Below are positions 1 through 9,492 of a stretch of 64,000 nt of DNA, in pieces. Below the pieces are notes generated by a model. That model was not told the origin of the DNA, did no database searches, and worked only from the letters and a program-made list of their open reading frames with translations. Each line of letters opens with the position of its first letter. The stretch's first letter is position 1. The stretch is from Silene conica (lineage: Eukaryota; Streptophyta; Magnoliopsida; Caryophyllales; Caryophyllaceae), in contig CM055314.2 of assembly GCA_029255685.2 (NCBI GenBank), forward strand, positions 8,636,399 through 8,700,398, written 5' to 3'. Both the position numbers and the translations under genes were made by a program.

Positions 1-327
1 ATTTTCCAACATGCTTTCAATTTTTTGGCAGAATCTCCAGGACGAGCTGAGGTATATGTTATTCGGGATATTCTCCTATGGGCCATTAAAAACAAGATTT
101 ATCATCTTCAAATCGCTACGGATTGTCTACAATTTCTCATGCAGATCGCTGGGTGTCAGAAGTACCAATCGCTGATGAAAGACCTTATCATTAATATTAC
201 TAGTCTGGGTTCTCTTTTTCATTGTTTAGCTTTTCGTTTTATTCCTCGCAAACAGAACAAGATTGCCCACAATCTTGCTCAAAGTGTGAGGTATCTTAGG
301 TTTTTTAGGTTCTCATTTTACAGCTGT

Positions 328-369
<42 letters not shown>
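1..369 (+). mobile_element. LINE (L1-like) 3' end: RNase H domain plus poly(A) tail
   Basis: An open frame enters from the left edge and runs to about 327. It shows the plant L1-type RNase H pattern: RAEVYVIRDILLWA (catalytic Glu), then IATDC (catalytic Asp), then RFIPRKQNKIAHNLAQ near the end. The frame runs straight into 41 consecutive A residues at 329-369, as expected for the 3' end of a LINE that came in by target-primed reverse transcription. The reverse transcriptase and 5' part lie outside the window. There is no clear 3' UTR between the frame and the tail, so the last codons may already be UTR. The strand is set by the poly(A). A domesticated RNase H gene is unlikely because of the tail. 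Confidence 0.8.
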
Positions 370-370
<1 letters not shown>

Positions 371-372
<2 letters not shown>

Positions 373-605
373 TTAATTTTGGTAATTGGGAGTGTTTAGT
401 AGACGGTATATTAGTTGCCCATTTTTTAGCATATCTAAAGATTTTAACATGTTTAATAAATCAATATGTTAATTTTGGTAATTGGGAGTGTTTGGTAGAC
501 GGTATATTGATTGACCACTTTTTAGTATATTTAAGAGTTTTAACATGTTTGACTAGTTAATATGCTAATTTCAGTGTTCGGTAAATAACATATTTAATAT
601 GTTGT
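371..605. repeat. 96-bp tandem repeat, two good copies and one partial
   Basis: The block starting tgttaattttggtaattggg at 371 recurs at 467 with few changes, and a weaker partial copy starts near 563, giving a 96-bp period. It begins directly after the LINE poly(A). The motif gtgtttggtagac resembles the outer end of MITE-like repeats, and an inverted version, gtgtttaccaaacatggcc, lies at about 830-848, so the repeat may be an eroded small inverted-repeat transposon. Confidence 0.7.
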
Positions 606-1062
606 TTTACAACATGCTGTTTTTCCCAACATATTGGTTAGCACTTAGCATATTCTATATTATGAAATCTACTACATTTTACAAAGAAAACTAACAATCT
701 ACTAATCGTAATATGCTAGTTATCGAATACTCAAATTAATTCTGCTAATTATAATATGTCATTTATAATCTGTTAAAATCTGTCATTTATAACTGTCGTT
801 GCAATATGCTTAGCTGAAATTAATCTGGTGTTTACCAAACATGGCCTAATTCTGCCAATTATAATATGCTATTTAAACCTCATGATAAAATTTGTCACTT
901 AAAATCCGCTTTCCCAATCTGTTTATACTAAAGATTAATCTATTATTTACCTGATAAAATTTACTTATTATGGATTGAGACTCAAAATGACTCTTTTCAT
1001 TTATTACATACTTTTATAAAATCGTGCCTATTTATCATAGATTATAAGTTATAACCATTTTA
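606..1062. other. AT-rich spacer, no gene seen
   Basis: AT-rich sequence with short degenerate repeats of aatatgct and tctgttaaaatctgtc. There is no open frame of note. The inverted gtttaccaaacatggcc near 831-848 may pair with the tandem repeat to its left. Confidence 0.5.
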
Positions 1063-1100
1063 CTAGTTCTAAACCCGTGCACAAAATGCACGGGTATAAT
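1063..1100 (-). mobile_element. Helitron 3' terminus (candidate)
   Basis: Read on the minus strand there is a GC-rich hairpin, acccgtgca then ttttg then tgcacgggt, followed after a few bases by ttagaaCTAG and then T. A hairpin just upstream of CTAG with insertion before T is the classic plant Helitron 3' end. If so, the element extends rightward from 1063 and its 5' TC end lies further right, perhaps beyond the MULE. I did not find that end or any Rep/helicase frame. Confidence 0.5.
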
Positions 1101-1258
1101 TTTTCGAACACATGAGTGGTTGGTCATACACGACAATTGTTGTTTTTTTTGTTCAAGATCGTTTTAGTTTCAGACGACTCTGATTAAAATAAAAGTGAAA
1201 CCGAAAAAAGTACATACGAAATAAAATATAGGTGGAAACAAAGGGGGCGTGTTAAATA

Positions 1259-1290
1259 TCGTCGACACATTACTAATTATCGTCGACACA
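1259..1290 (+). repeat. MULE left terminal inverted repeat
   Basis: This 32-bp arm matches 8654-8685 in inverse without mismatch. It contains the motif tcgtcgacaca twice, 21 bp apart, so each TIR is itself a short tandem repeat. That could give the transposase two binding sites per end. Confidence 0.88.
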
Positions 1291-1639
1291 TTAACATGAA
1301 ATGCCCATTTTGCCCCCCGCTATCCTCTATATCTACAACTTCATTTTCGGACTTGAAATTGTTATCGGGTTATTACGAAATTCAAAAACTCGGTTTTCTA
1401 TGAAAATACAAAAAACGGTTTTCTTTGGAAATACAAAAATCGGTGTGAAGAACGGTTTGAAGAACGGTTTTCAACGATGAGCGACAATGAAGAGTTAAGT
1501 TTACGATTTTAATTTGTTTGAAATTTACGATTTTTAGTTGTTTGAAATTTAGGATTTGTAATATTGTAGAACGGATTAGCGTAGATTCCCGAAGCCGGTT
1601 TTTTTTTTAAAAAAAAAGAAAAAAAAAATGGAAAAAATC

Positions 1640-1865
1640 TCGGACGAAGAAACGTTTCGTCTAGGGTGGGTGTGGGACGAATGGGATTTTCTTCCGGGGT
1701 GGGTGTGGGACGAAAATCCCACCCGTCTGGCCATGGTTTGGGACGCAGATGGTCCACGTCTGGGACTGGTTTGGGACGAACCAGTGCCACGTCCCAGACC
1801 TGTTCTGGACGTGTCCCTTCTTTGTCCCAGACCTGTTCTGGACGTGAATGTTCTTTGTCCCTTTT
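1640..1865 (+). repeat. Left GACGAA/TTCGTC palindromic minisatellite of the MULE
   Basis: Units such as gacgaagaaacgtttcgtc and gtgccacgtcccagac alternate GGGACGAA with its inverse TTCGTCC or CGTCTGG, about 20-30 bp apart. The array is bounded by an A-rich run on the left and a T-run on the right. It gives long proline/tryptophan-rich spurious frames on both strands. The same array in mirror orientation lies at 8045-8268. Confidence 0.75.
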
Positions 1866-1886
1866 TTTTTTTTTTTAAATTAACCG

Positions 1887-1928
1887 TAACCGTAACCCTA
1901 ACCCTAACCCTAACCCTAACCCCTAAAC
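1887..1928 (+). repeat. Interstitial telomere-like CCCTAA repeat, left
   Basis: About five tandem CCCTAA units with degenerate ccgtaa flanks, lying between the minisatellite and the transposase frame and just before a likely 3' splice site (tgcag at 1961-1965). It is inside a transposon and is not a chromosome end. Confidence 0.85.
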
Positions 1929-1957
1929 CGTAATCATGAACGTAATTATCGTACCAT

Positions 1958-4687
1958 GTGCAGGTTTATAACGAAGGAGACGGTGTTGACTACTCTAGTC
2001 ATTTTACCACCGATAATATTTTTCTTTCGAGTCGAGAAGGGTTTAGTTGGGCATTTGCGATAGCATTGAGACTCGGTTTTGGAATAAAAAGAGCGAGCAA
2101 CAAAAAAGTCGGTCGTCACACGAGTTTGAGACAGGACTATTTTGTTTGTCGGATGGGTGGACGACCTCCCTTAAATGGTGATGCTGATACTTTGAGAAGG
2201 AGTAACACGGGTAGCACCTGGTGCGATTGCAAATTCAGAATGAAAGCTGTTGAAATAACAGAAGGTAGATGGAGGGTGGTCATGATTTTCGGGTATCATA
2301 ATCACGGGTTTGTGACGTATAGAGATGGTGATAGATATCACGCACGGTTTGATGAAGAAGAGTTGGCTTTCATCGATGCCCAACTTAGAGCTCATGTTAC
2401 ACCGGCTGTTATTAGTGCGGGTTTGCATCAGAGAAATCCTGAGAAGTCTAGGCCAAATCGGCGACAAATCTACAATCGTTCTCAGAAAATAAGGGCCGAG
2501 GAAAGAGATGGGAGAAACCCGGCACAACAGATGTTGGCACTCGCGGTTCAGCATAAGTATGTCCATTTTTGGGTTACCGATCCGGAGGAAGACGAGATTA
2601 CCCGCGTGTTCATGGCTCATCCAGAATCAGTTAAGATGTTTCGATCATACTACTATGTTGCGTTGATCGATTCCACCTACAAGACAAACTTGTACGGTCT
2701 TCCGCTAATTGAAATTGTGGGTGTTACACCGGTTGGGAAGAGCTTTGTGATCGCTTATGCGATTGTTACTCATGAGTCCGAGGAGGGGTATGTTTGGGTT
2801 TTAGAGCGACTGAAGTCACTTCTCAACGACGACGTTCAGCCTAATGTAATTGTCACAGATTTTGAACGGGGTTTGGTGAATGCGATTCCGACTGTTTTTC
2901 CTGAGTCGGATCACTTGTTATGACTTTGGCATATATATTCTAACGTGGAGACCAAAGCACTCAATATCACGGGCAAGGATCATTGGGCTAAGTATGTAAC
3001 TAGCGTATTGTTTAATGCAGTTGTTGAGGCGGAGACCCGAGAGTTGTTCGATGTTGCGTGGAGCGAGTTCGTTAGGAAATTTGCGGGCGTGGCGGCTTAT
3101 GTTGAGGAGCAATGGATCCCGCACTTGGAAAAATGGGCCAAGTACAGAACGAACAAGATAATGCATTTCGGTAACACTACTACTTCTCGTGTTGAGTTGG
3201 CTCATGCAAATCTGAAGAAGTGGTTGAATAGCGCGAAACTTGCTCTTGATAGCATTTGGATACGTTTTCATTCGTTGTTGGAAACGCAACATGTTGAGAT
3301 CCGACACCGGTTGCAGTTATCTAGATCGGTACGGCTGACGGGTCTTCATCGATTGTTTTCCAGACTTACTTACAAAATTTCGAAGGAAGGTATCATTGAA
3401 ATGCGGGCAGAATTGGAAAGAGGCGCCAAGATGTTGGAAGAGGATTTATCGGCCAATTGCGGATGTGTGACGGATACTACATTGGGGTTGCTATGTGCTT
3501 GTTCACTTCATGGCTTAGCTTATAATGGGCATCGGGTGCCTCTTGATGTGTTACATCCATTTTGGAGGAAGTTGGAGTACGATGGTTCTGAAGCGATGCC
3601 TACTTGTGACGATGCTCGAGTTGAGGAGTTGTTTGATGAAATTAGGAATGCAGACCCAAGTATGAGATCTACTATGTTCGATGCCATATACTCTCAGTTG
3701 CATCCGCACGAGGAGGATGTACGCGAGCCTAAAGTGAACGAGAACCCGAGAGGACGTCCGAAAAAAGCGACTCGCAGGGAACCGTCCGCCGTTGAGCATG
3801 CACGGGTTCGGGTCAGCTTTGGTAGAGGTAGAGGTAGGGGTAGAGGCAGATCTACTACGCCCGATGGTTCGCAACGTAATGGTGCTACATTCACTACACC
3901 CCCCCGTTCCACTCCGAAGGGAGACGGTACTCCGTCAACAGCCCCCCGTTCCACTCCGAAGGGAGTCGGTACTCCGTCATCGGGTTTCGGTACTCCATCA
4001 TCTACTGCGACTACGAGTTCAGGGAGTTTCACTACATCACATTGTGCACCTTTAGAGGTGAATTACACCGTCGGTCAACCGAGGTACTTTCCTTATCTTG
4101 ACTTTCTGCCTACATGGTTTCCACAGTATCTAGAAGCGTGGTTTGATCCTATTCCAGATGGTCACTGTGGTTATCGAGTTATATCACATGCTTTACGGGG
4201 TGAGGGAGGTCATTTCACGATGGCTAGGACAGATCTGCTCCGAGAGATATGTAGTTCGAACACGTACCGTGATGCTATTTATGGACAGTGCCGATTTGAG
4301 TCCATAGATGTTGGTAGAGTCACATTTATGGGTCAGGGACCGTGCGGGAGGGCTCATTGGATGGACACTTTCGATCTGTATGGATACGCTACGATGTACA
4401 ACTGGGTGATATGCTGTATTTCTGCCGCGGACGATGCAGATGGGCGGCGACATTGGGGAGGTAGTTTCACTTACATGCCTTTACGAGCCCATATTGGAGT
4501 GCGTGCCCCTTACGGTGTCTTATGGGTATTACATACGGGAAACCACTTTGTGAGGCTTCGGGTGCGTCCCTTGTCACCTATGCCACCGATAGCTCCTTGT
4601 TGGGAACACGATGGTAGCGTAGCTCATTACAGAGATAACTACCGACATCAACTGTCAGTGTGGAGCAATTTTGAACCGCGTCGGTAG
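1958..4687 (+). CDS. MULE transposase fused to a C-terminal OTU-like cysteine protease domain; one in-frame stop
   Basis: The frame opens near 1958, probably just after an intron ending tgcag, so the true N-terminus is unresolved. In order: a FAR1/WRKY-GCM1-like zinc-binding region (C64, C89, C91, H114, H116, counting from 1958); the MULE catalytic core with D238 in ALIDSTYKTN, D301 in VIVTDFERGL and the acidic partner E413 in TSRVELAHANLK; a SWIM-like CGC...CACSLHG zinc motif; a Ser/Thr/Pro-rich linker with GRGRGRGR and TPKG repeats; then an OTU-type domain with DGHCGYR (D734, C737) and GNHFVRL (H863). An in-frame TGA at 2921-2923 falls between DHLL and LWHIYSNVE. Related transposases usually have Cys there, so this looks like a single nonsense change and not an intron. 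The frame is the same on both sides. MULE-OTU fusions are known in plants, and the OTU activity here is inferred from the triad only. Confidence 0.88.
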
Positions 4688-4809
4688 GTTTTGGTAGTGT
4701 ACTTGATGTTTTATTTATTGTAATTTAATTCGTATTATGTTTTATTTAGTGTAATTTATTCCGTATTATGTTTTATTTAATGTATTTTATTTCGTTATAA
4801 TTTGAAAAT

Positions 4810-4950
4810 TTACCGTTTAAATTTGTAAATGTAACCGTTTCAATTTTGAAATGTAACCGTTACAATTTTGAAATGTAACCGTTACAATTTTGAAATGTAA
4901 CCGTTACAATTTCAAAATGTAACCGTTGCACAATGACTTCTTATAAATAA
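4810..4950 (+). promoter_or_regulatory. Promoter with 22-bp MYB-site array and TATA box
   Basis: The motif tgtaaccgttacaattttga repeats with a strict 22-bp period at 4830, 4852, 4874, 4896 and 4918, with a weaker copy at 4810. A TATA box (ttataaata) follows at 4941-4949, and the ATG of the 157-aa frame is 68 bp further on. TAACCGTTA is palindromic, and its inverse carries AACGG, the core of MYB and mitosis-specific (MSA) sites. The spacing of about two helical turns puts every site on one face of the DNA. A MYB or MYB3R regulator is an inference. Confidence 0.65.
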
Positions 4951-5017
4951 GGGTTGTTATGTTCAGTTTAATCACAACAACAACTATTATTCACTCCAAA
5001 AATTCAAAACTATTAAA

Positions 5018-5491
5018 ATGGCTATCACAAACATTGAAAAAACCAGATGGTATCAGTTTAGGATCGATCTTATAACAGATCAGTTCCCAGTTTTAGTTTC
5101 TCGCCTTGAACTAGTCATTCCAAGTGACACTGTATGGGATCTAGTAGAACATCCTCCAATTGGCAACCTTTTTGGCATCCTACACGGACACCCCCACCGC
5201 AGTCCGGCTGTTGCCGACGATGATGTTACTGATGAAGTTGTAACTGAGAAGATGCACGAGTTTCGTAAGTTAAGGAGCGATTTCCTTGTCTATATCGAGC
5301 GTATACTAAACTTGATAGACTACGCAACGTTATCGGATTTATGTGCCGGTAGAGTCTTCAACCTAGGTAATGTCCATCTGCGCGTTTTAATGTTGTACGA
5401 TCAATACGTTGCTAGCCAACCTGAAGAAATTGAAGCCGGAGATTACGAGGGAGATCTAGCTTCTTCATCTTCATCGTCCGAAGATAATTAA
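5018..5491 (+). CDS. Unrecognised 157-aa protein inside the MULE
   Basis: A complete single-exon frame from ATG to TAA, with a good promoter 70 bp upstream and an A-rich leader typical of plant genes. I do not recognise the family. The N-terminal 45 residues are mixed hydrophobic (WYQFRIDLITDQFPVLVSRL). The middle may form helices (VVTEKMHEFRKLRSDFLVYI and on to NLIDYATLSDLCAGRVFNLG). The C-terminus is acidic and ends in a serine run before EDN. No signal peptide or membrane segment is evident. It lies in the same orientation as the transposase, 330 bp downstream. Its position resembles the second gene of bipartite MULEs such as mudrB, but I see no sequence similarity to support that. Confidence 0.7.
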   Translation: MAITNIEKTRWYQFRIDLITDQFPVLVSRLELVIPSDTVWDLVEHPPIGNLFGILHGHPHRSPAVADDDVTDEVVTEKMHEFRKLRSDFLVYIERILNLIDYATLSDLCAGRVFNLGNVHLRVLMLYDQYVASQPEEIEAGDYEGDLASSSSSSEDN

Positions 5492-5839
5492 GATCTGTAA
5501 CCTTATGTTCTATGTCGTTTATTTTATTTCGTTTTATGTTTTATTTTTTATGTTTTATGTTTTATTTCGTATGTAGTTTTTATTTCGTATTAAGTTTTAT
5601 GTCGTATGTAGTTTAATTTATTTCGTATTATGTATTATGTTTTATGTTTTATGTTTTATGAAGTTTAATTAATTTCGTACTACTAAAAAAAATTGTCATC
5701 TTTCTAATTTATGATATGCTCTACGGGCTACTAACAAATTACTATTAAAAAAAAACACCAAGTTACTAAATAAATTAAAAAATCCGCACATAGGAAAATT
5801 CGCGACAAACAAAATAAAATTCCTAGACACAAAACAAAA
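5492..5839. other. Low-complexity spacer between convergent MULE genes
   Basis: Repeated tttatgttttatttcgtat motifs fill about 5510-5670. The same simple motif follows the transposase stop at 4710-4800, so both plus-strand genes end in a similar TTATTTCGTATTATG-rich 3' region, which may hold their poly(A) signals. Confidence 0.5.
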
Positions 5840-7811
5840 CTACACCCCCTCGTCATCATCACTATCTGAACTAGTGTAAATACCATCTTCTCTACGCTGA
5901 ATGCGATCACTCACACTTCGCCGGGGGGCTTTGTTCTTCTCAATGCGGCTCCTAGTAGTGTCTAGCATTGGTTTGAATGACTTCACAACTTTATTGTAGT
6001 AGGCTAACTTCTCTGCGTCATCCGTTATCTTCTCCGCATCGACGAGCTGAGCCAGCATAGCTTGTGCACTCTGCAATTTCACAAACTACTGTCAGAATAT
6101 GTATTTGAAAATTAAGAATAAAATAAAATATTTAAACATATTTTACCTCAAGAGTGAAAGGGGCATCGGCACGTGGTTCGGGAGCCGCACTGTGGTAAGA
6201 ATCAATGATCAACGGGTGAGAAGCGAGGTTGTACCATCCCATATAATCTGAAGCCACCTCGCCAAAATAAGTAACGGGTGTCGACTTACGGGCAAGCTGA
6301 ATAACGTGATCGTCCCAACAATCCCATAAACCCTCGCCAACCCCGCCTACCCTAACATCGTAATCTCGTCCCGATGCAGGCCGGTACGCATCCAACGGCA
6401 TAATAGGATTGGGTACAACTTGCACATACCCAAACTGCCGTAAACACCGATCGGGCTGGTACATCTCAGCTATGTCCATGAACTGGATGCAACCGCAGTT
6501 TAAAGTACGAGGATGAACCACATCCTGACTTGACCCAAACGGCTCCCACCTGACTGAAGCATGATTAAGACCATCTAAAATCCTACGATATTCAATCAAC
6601 CTCTCTGCAGTCTGGGGGAAAGCCCCAACATGTCTCCAACAACAGGCCCGACACTGGGTATCATCAATGACTAGTGGTTGATCTGGTCTAAACATAGGGA
6701 AGTACTCATAGATCCAAGACTGTAACAGAGTCATGCAACCACCAATAGTCTTCACACCAGCCCGTGAAGCTATACCCAACTGCCGGTACATAAAGGCAAG
6801 CGTACCGGCACCCCAAGCAAACTGAGTAACCTCACTAGGATCATGCAATAAGGGTAACAGCTGGGGACGTAACCTATCGCCTGATTTGTCGACGAAAAGT
6901 GTCGACCCCAAAACCACAGCTAAGAACCCCTGAGCGGCAACAAAGTCACAACTCCTCCTCGCCATCTCCAAAGTGGAGTCCACCAACAGACCCCCACTCT
7001 TGTAAATAGGGACCCTCTTATTAGGATCCAAGGGTTGCCTAAGGCCTTCCTCTGTCCTCGAAAAAAAGCAACAAGCATGCATAACAGGAGCCGCCATCCT
7101 CCCATCTTCATCATTAACCCGACAACTTCGACCATCTACCCGAACACCTAAGATTTGCGCAACATCATGAAGGAGTATGCTGATCTCCCCAAAAGGCATG
7201 TGGAAGCTGTTGGTGTCGGGTTGCCACCTCTCAACGAAAGCAGAAATAAGCGGCATGTTAAAATACTCGGTCATGGAACCAACAAGGTGAGCAAGACCAC
7301 TATCGTCATACAGAGACTGAACGGTCGGAGATAGTGGCCAGTTAGTCAACACCTTCGACTTACGGAATCGATGGTAACCCGTCAACACTGGTCGACCTAC
7401 ATCGTTAGGCGTCGTCCATAACTGGTTGGCGATGTGCCCCAAAAAGCTCGGAATCACGGTACTAACAGTTGGGCCTCCCGGAACAGGACGGGTAGCCACC
7501 CAAGAACTATCCTTAGCGGACCTCTTCTTCGGCGCCGCTACACTGCTAGAACCCTCCTCAGCCACAAAACAACCGTCACCCCGTCTACGGGGACCCCTCC
7601 TAACCCGCTCCTCAGCCCCAACCCTCTCCGAACCCCTCTCCTCAAACCGCTCCTCAACCCGCTCCTCAGAACCGTGCACTTCCGACTCGTCGGCTAAAAT
7701 CACTGCAGCAGCAGCTAAATCCTCCGGCTCAAACCGTAACTGTTTCCCAGCCCGTGCTGATGCTGTCACCTTTCGACCTCTCACATTTCTGTCATTTCCT
7801 CCCCCGACCAT
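5840..7811 (-). CDS. Plant mobile domain (PMD, MAIN/MAIL-like) protein, two exons, inside the MULE
   Basis: Exon 1 is 7811-6147 and exon 2 is 6070-5840. The 76-bp intron has gtaaaa...ttgcag ends and keeps frame, giving 631 aa. Residues 1 to about 110 are a basic/Glu-rich low-complexity head (EERVEERFEERGSERV). From about 115 to 540 is the PMD fold: FVERWQPDTNSFHMPFGEIS, LLHDVAQILGVRVDG, YEYFPMF, then WEPFGSS and LRQFGYVQ. Exon 2 adds a helical stretch and an acidic tail, TSSDSDDDEGV. PMD proteins of the MAIN/MAIL1 group act in the nucleus in gene silencing and meristem maintenance, and the domain is also common in MULE and Ty3 transposons. Here the gene is divergent to the transposase and lies within the TIRs, so it is a transposon gene. 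Its role in transposition or anti-silencing is unknown. Confidence 0.85.
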
Positions 7812-7960
7812 CTATTCACAAAATAATTAAACATTTTAGAATAAAAATTATTCGTTATTACGTTAACTAAGCAAGACGGAAATAATAAAATTATTTTTAA
7901 AATAATAATAACCGGGTAAGTAATTTAAAAAAATAAAGAATTTTTTTTTTTAAAAACAAA

Positions 7961-8013
7961 CCTAAACCCTAAACCCTAAACCCTAAACCCTAACCCTAAA
8001 CCCTAAACCCTAA
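7961..8013 (+). repeat. Interstitial telomere-like CCCTAAA repeat, right
   Basis: About seven CCCTAAA units. Like the left array it has CCCTAA on the plus strand, so the two telomere-like tracts are in direct orientation while the minisatellites beside them are inverted. They therefore did not arise as part of one long TIR. Confidence 0.85.
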
Positions 8014-8044
8014 TTTTTAAAAAAAAAAAGAAAAAAAAAGAAAA

Positions 8045-8268
8045 ATCGGACGAAGAACCCATTCGTCCAAACCCATGCCCAGACGAAACCCCCATTCGTC
8101 CCAACCCCTTCCCAGACGAAACCCCCTTACGTCCCCAACCCTTCCCAGACGAAACCCCCTTTCGTCCAAACCCACCCCTGGACGCAACAATTCTTCGTCC
8201 CAAACCCCACCCAGACGGACATCAATTTCGTCCCACCCCCCACCCAGACGAACCAGTTCTTCGTCCCA
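8045..8268 (-). repeat. Right GACGAA/TTCGTC palindromic minisatellite of the MULE
   Basis: Units of about 35 bp with ccagacgaaaccccc followed by attcgtcc, alternating direct and inverse GACGAA. It is similar in kind and mirrored in orientation to 1640-1865. The A/T runs beside it match those at the left end. Confidence 0.75.
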
Positions 8269-8653
8269 TTATTTTTATTTTTTTTTTAAAAAATTTTTTC
8301 GATCGGTTTTTAGCAACAATTCGACACAAAACCGGGTCAAAAATACCTACAAATCCAACAACCAACCTACAATTCAATCCTAATTCCGTAAAAAACTAAG
8401 GCATCTATCCTAAATCCGTTTCTAATCTATCAAAATAACAAGAAATCAACATAAAAACAAAACTACGAAGTAAGAAATACATACCGTGTTCAAGTTACGA
8501 AATTGAGACGGAAAAATTGTTGTTGACAATATACGGTTTTTGAATTTGAATTTGAATTTTGTTAGGTGAGAAATGAAAATTGAGTTAGTTTTATTTGAAT
8601 ATAAAGGAAATAGGAAGGGGGATGGGAGGTGTAGTTTAGGTAGTTCATTAATT

Positions 8654-8685
8654 TGTGTCGACGATAATTAGTAATGTGTCGACGA
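8654..8685 (-). repeat. MULE right terminal inverted repeat
   Basis: Exact inverse of 1259-1290. Beyond the 32 bp the two ends show only weak similarity. Confidence 0.88.
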
Positions 8686-8708
8686 CGTATAGTAGGTTGG
8701 AAACAAAG

Positions 8709-9483
8709 AGGCCTATAAACATTTATTAATATTAATTAACTTAGACGATCCTAAACAAAAAATACGATTAAAAATATACATTGATAATTTATTTATTTTG
8801 TCAATTTTTTTTATATTTCCGACGTAATAGGGAACTATAAATATTGAATAATAATCTTTAGTTTTTTCTTTTTTAATCGTTGAAAACTGATATTCTATTT
8901 AATTTAACAAAATTAGACCCCCGTTGGTTAATGAGTAACTGTTATAAATTTATTCGACAAATCTTGCTTGCAAACGTTGTAAATTAAAACGAAGCGTGTT
9001 AATAATGACCAAGTATATGTTTACCAAATTAGCAAAAAAGAACGGAAAAAAAAAGAATAAAAACTACTTTCCAACTATTTAATTATTTGATAATTTTTTA
9101 CTGTTGTAATTTTCTTTAATTTAGTAATATTAGTGATTAAAATGTAAACTTGAACATTATGGTTGATAGTATTTTTGAAAATTAAAACTTGATATTAAGT
9201 GGTGGGGTAGAGTATGGAAGAAGTTAATTAATTTTTCTAAAAAGTGAGAGCCAATAGAATTTCTCTAAATTCTACTCCTTTTAGAGATAAGAGATTATCA
9301 TACCTCATCTTATACTATACTGCATACGGAGTATGTATCTATTTTATCTTTTAATACCACTTTTATTAATAACTACGAGTAATTTTTCATTAAAATTATT
9401 AAAAAACTCTCTCAGTCAGTCTACTCGCATAATATTCTTGAAAGAACTTTCACCCTACCCGGCTGTTCACCAGCATGTTGACT
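8709..9483. other. AT-rich spacer, no gene seen
   Basis: Sequence is AT-rich with no convincing frame. Short tracts such as tgcatacggagtatgta (9320-9336) look like transposon debris. Confidence 0.5.
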
Positions 9484-9492
9484 ACTTGGTAA

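Larger units (their letters stand above)
1244..8697 (+). mobile_element. Mutator-like element (MULE) with transposase-OTU fusion and PMD gene
   Basis: A 32-bp stretch at 1259-1290, beginning TCGTCGACACATTACTAATT, is repeated perfectly in inverted orientation at 8654-8685. Outside these, tggaaacaaag occurs at 1233-1243 and again at 8698-8708, an 11-bp direct repeat suited to a MULE target duplication (usually 8-11 bp). The exact outer ends are uncertain by a few bases. Inside, in order: a palindromic minisatellite, telomere-like repeats, a transposase-OTU gene (+), a small gene (+), a spliced PMD gene (-), telomere-like repeats and the minisatellite again in mirror orientation. MULEs that carry host-derived OTU, ULP1 or PMD domains are known in plants. 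This one keeps several coding parts with little decay, so it is probably recent. One stop in the transposase suggests this copy no longer makes a full enzyme. Confidence 0.88.

Noticed and set aside
1628-1933. Long frames over the minisatellites (also 8003-8383) as proline/tryptophan-rich proteins
   Set aside because: They are translations of a palindromic repeat, open on both strands, with no coding signature.
3694-4032. Minus-strand frame opposite the transposase linker
   Set aside because: It is a shadow of the Thr/Pro/Gly repeat linker between transposase and OTU domain.
1887-8013. CCCTAAA tracts as a chromosome end
   Set aside because: Both tracts are short, face the same way and lie inside a MULE with sequence on both sides.
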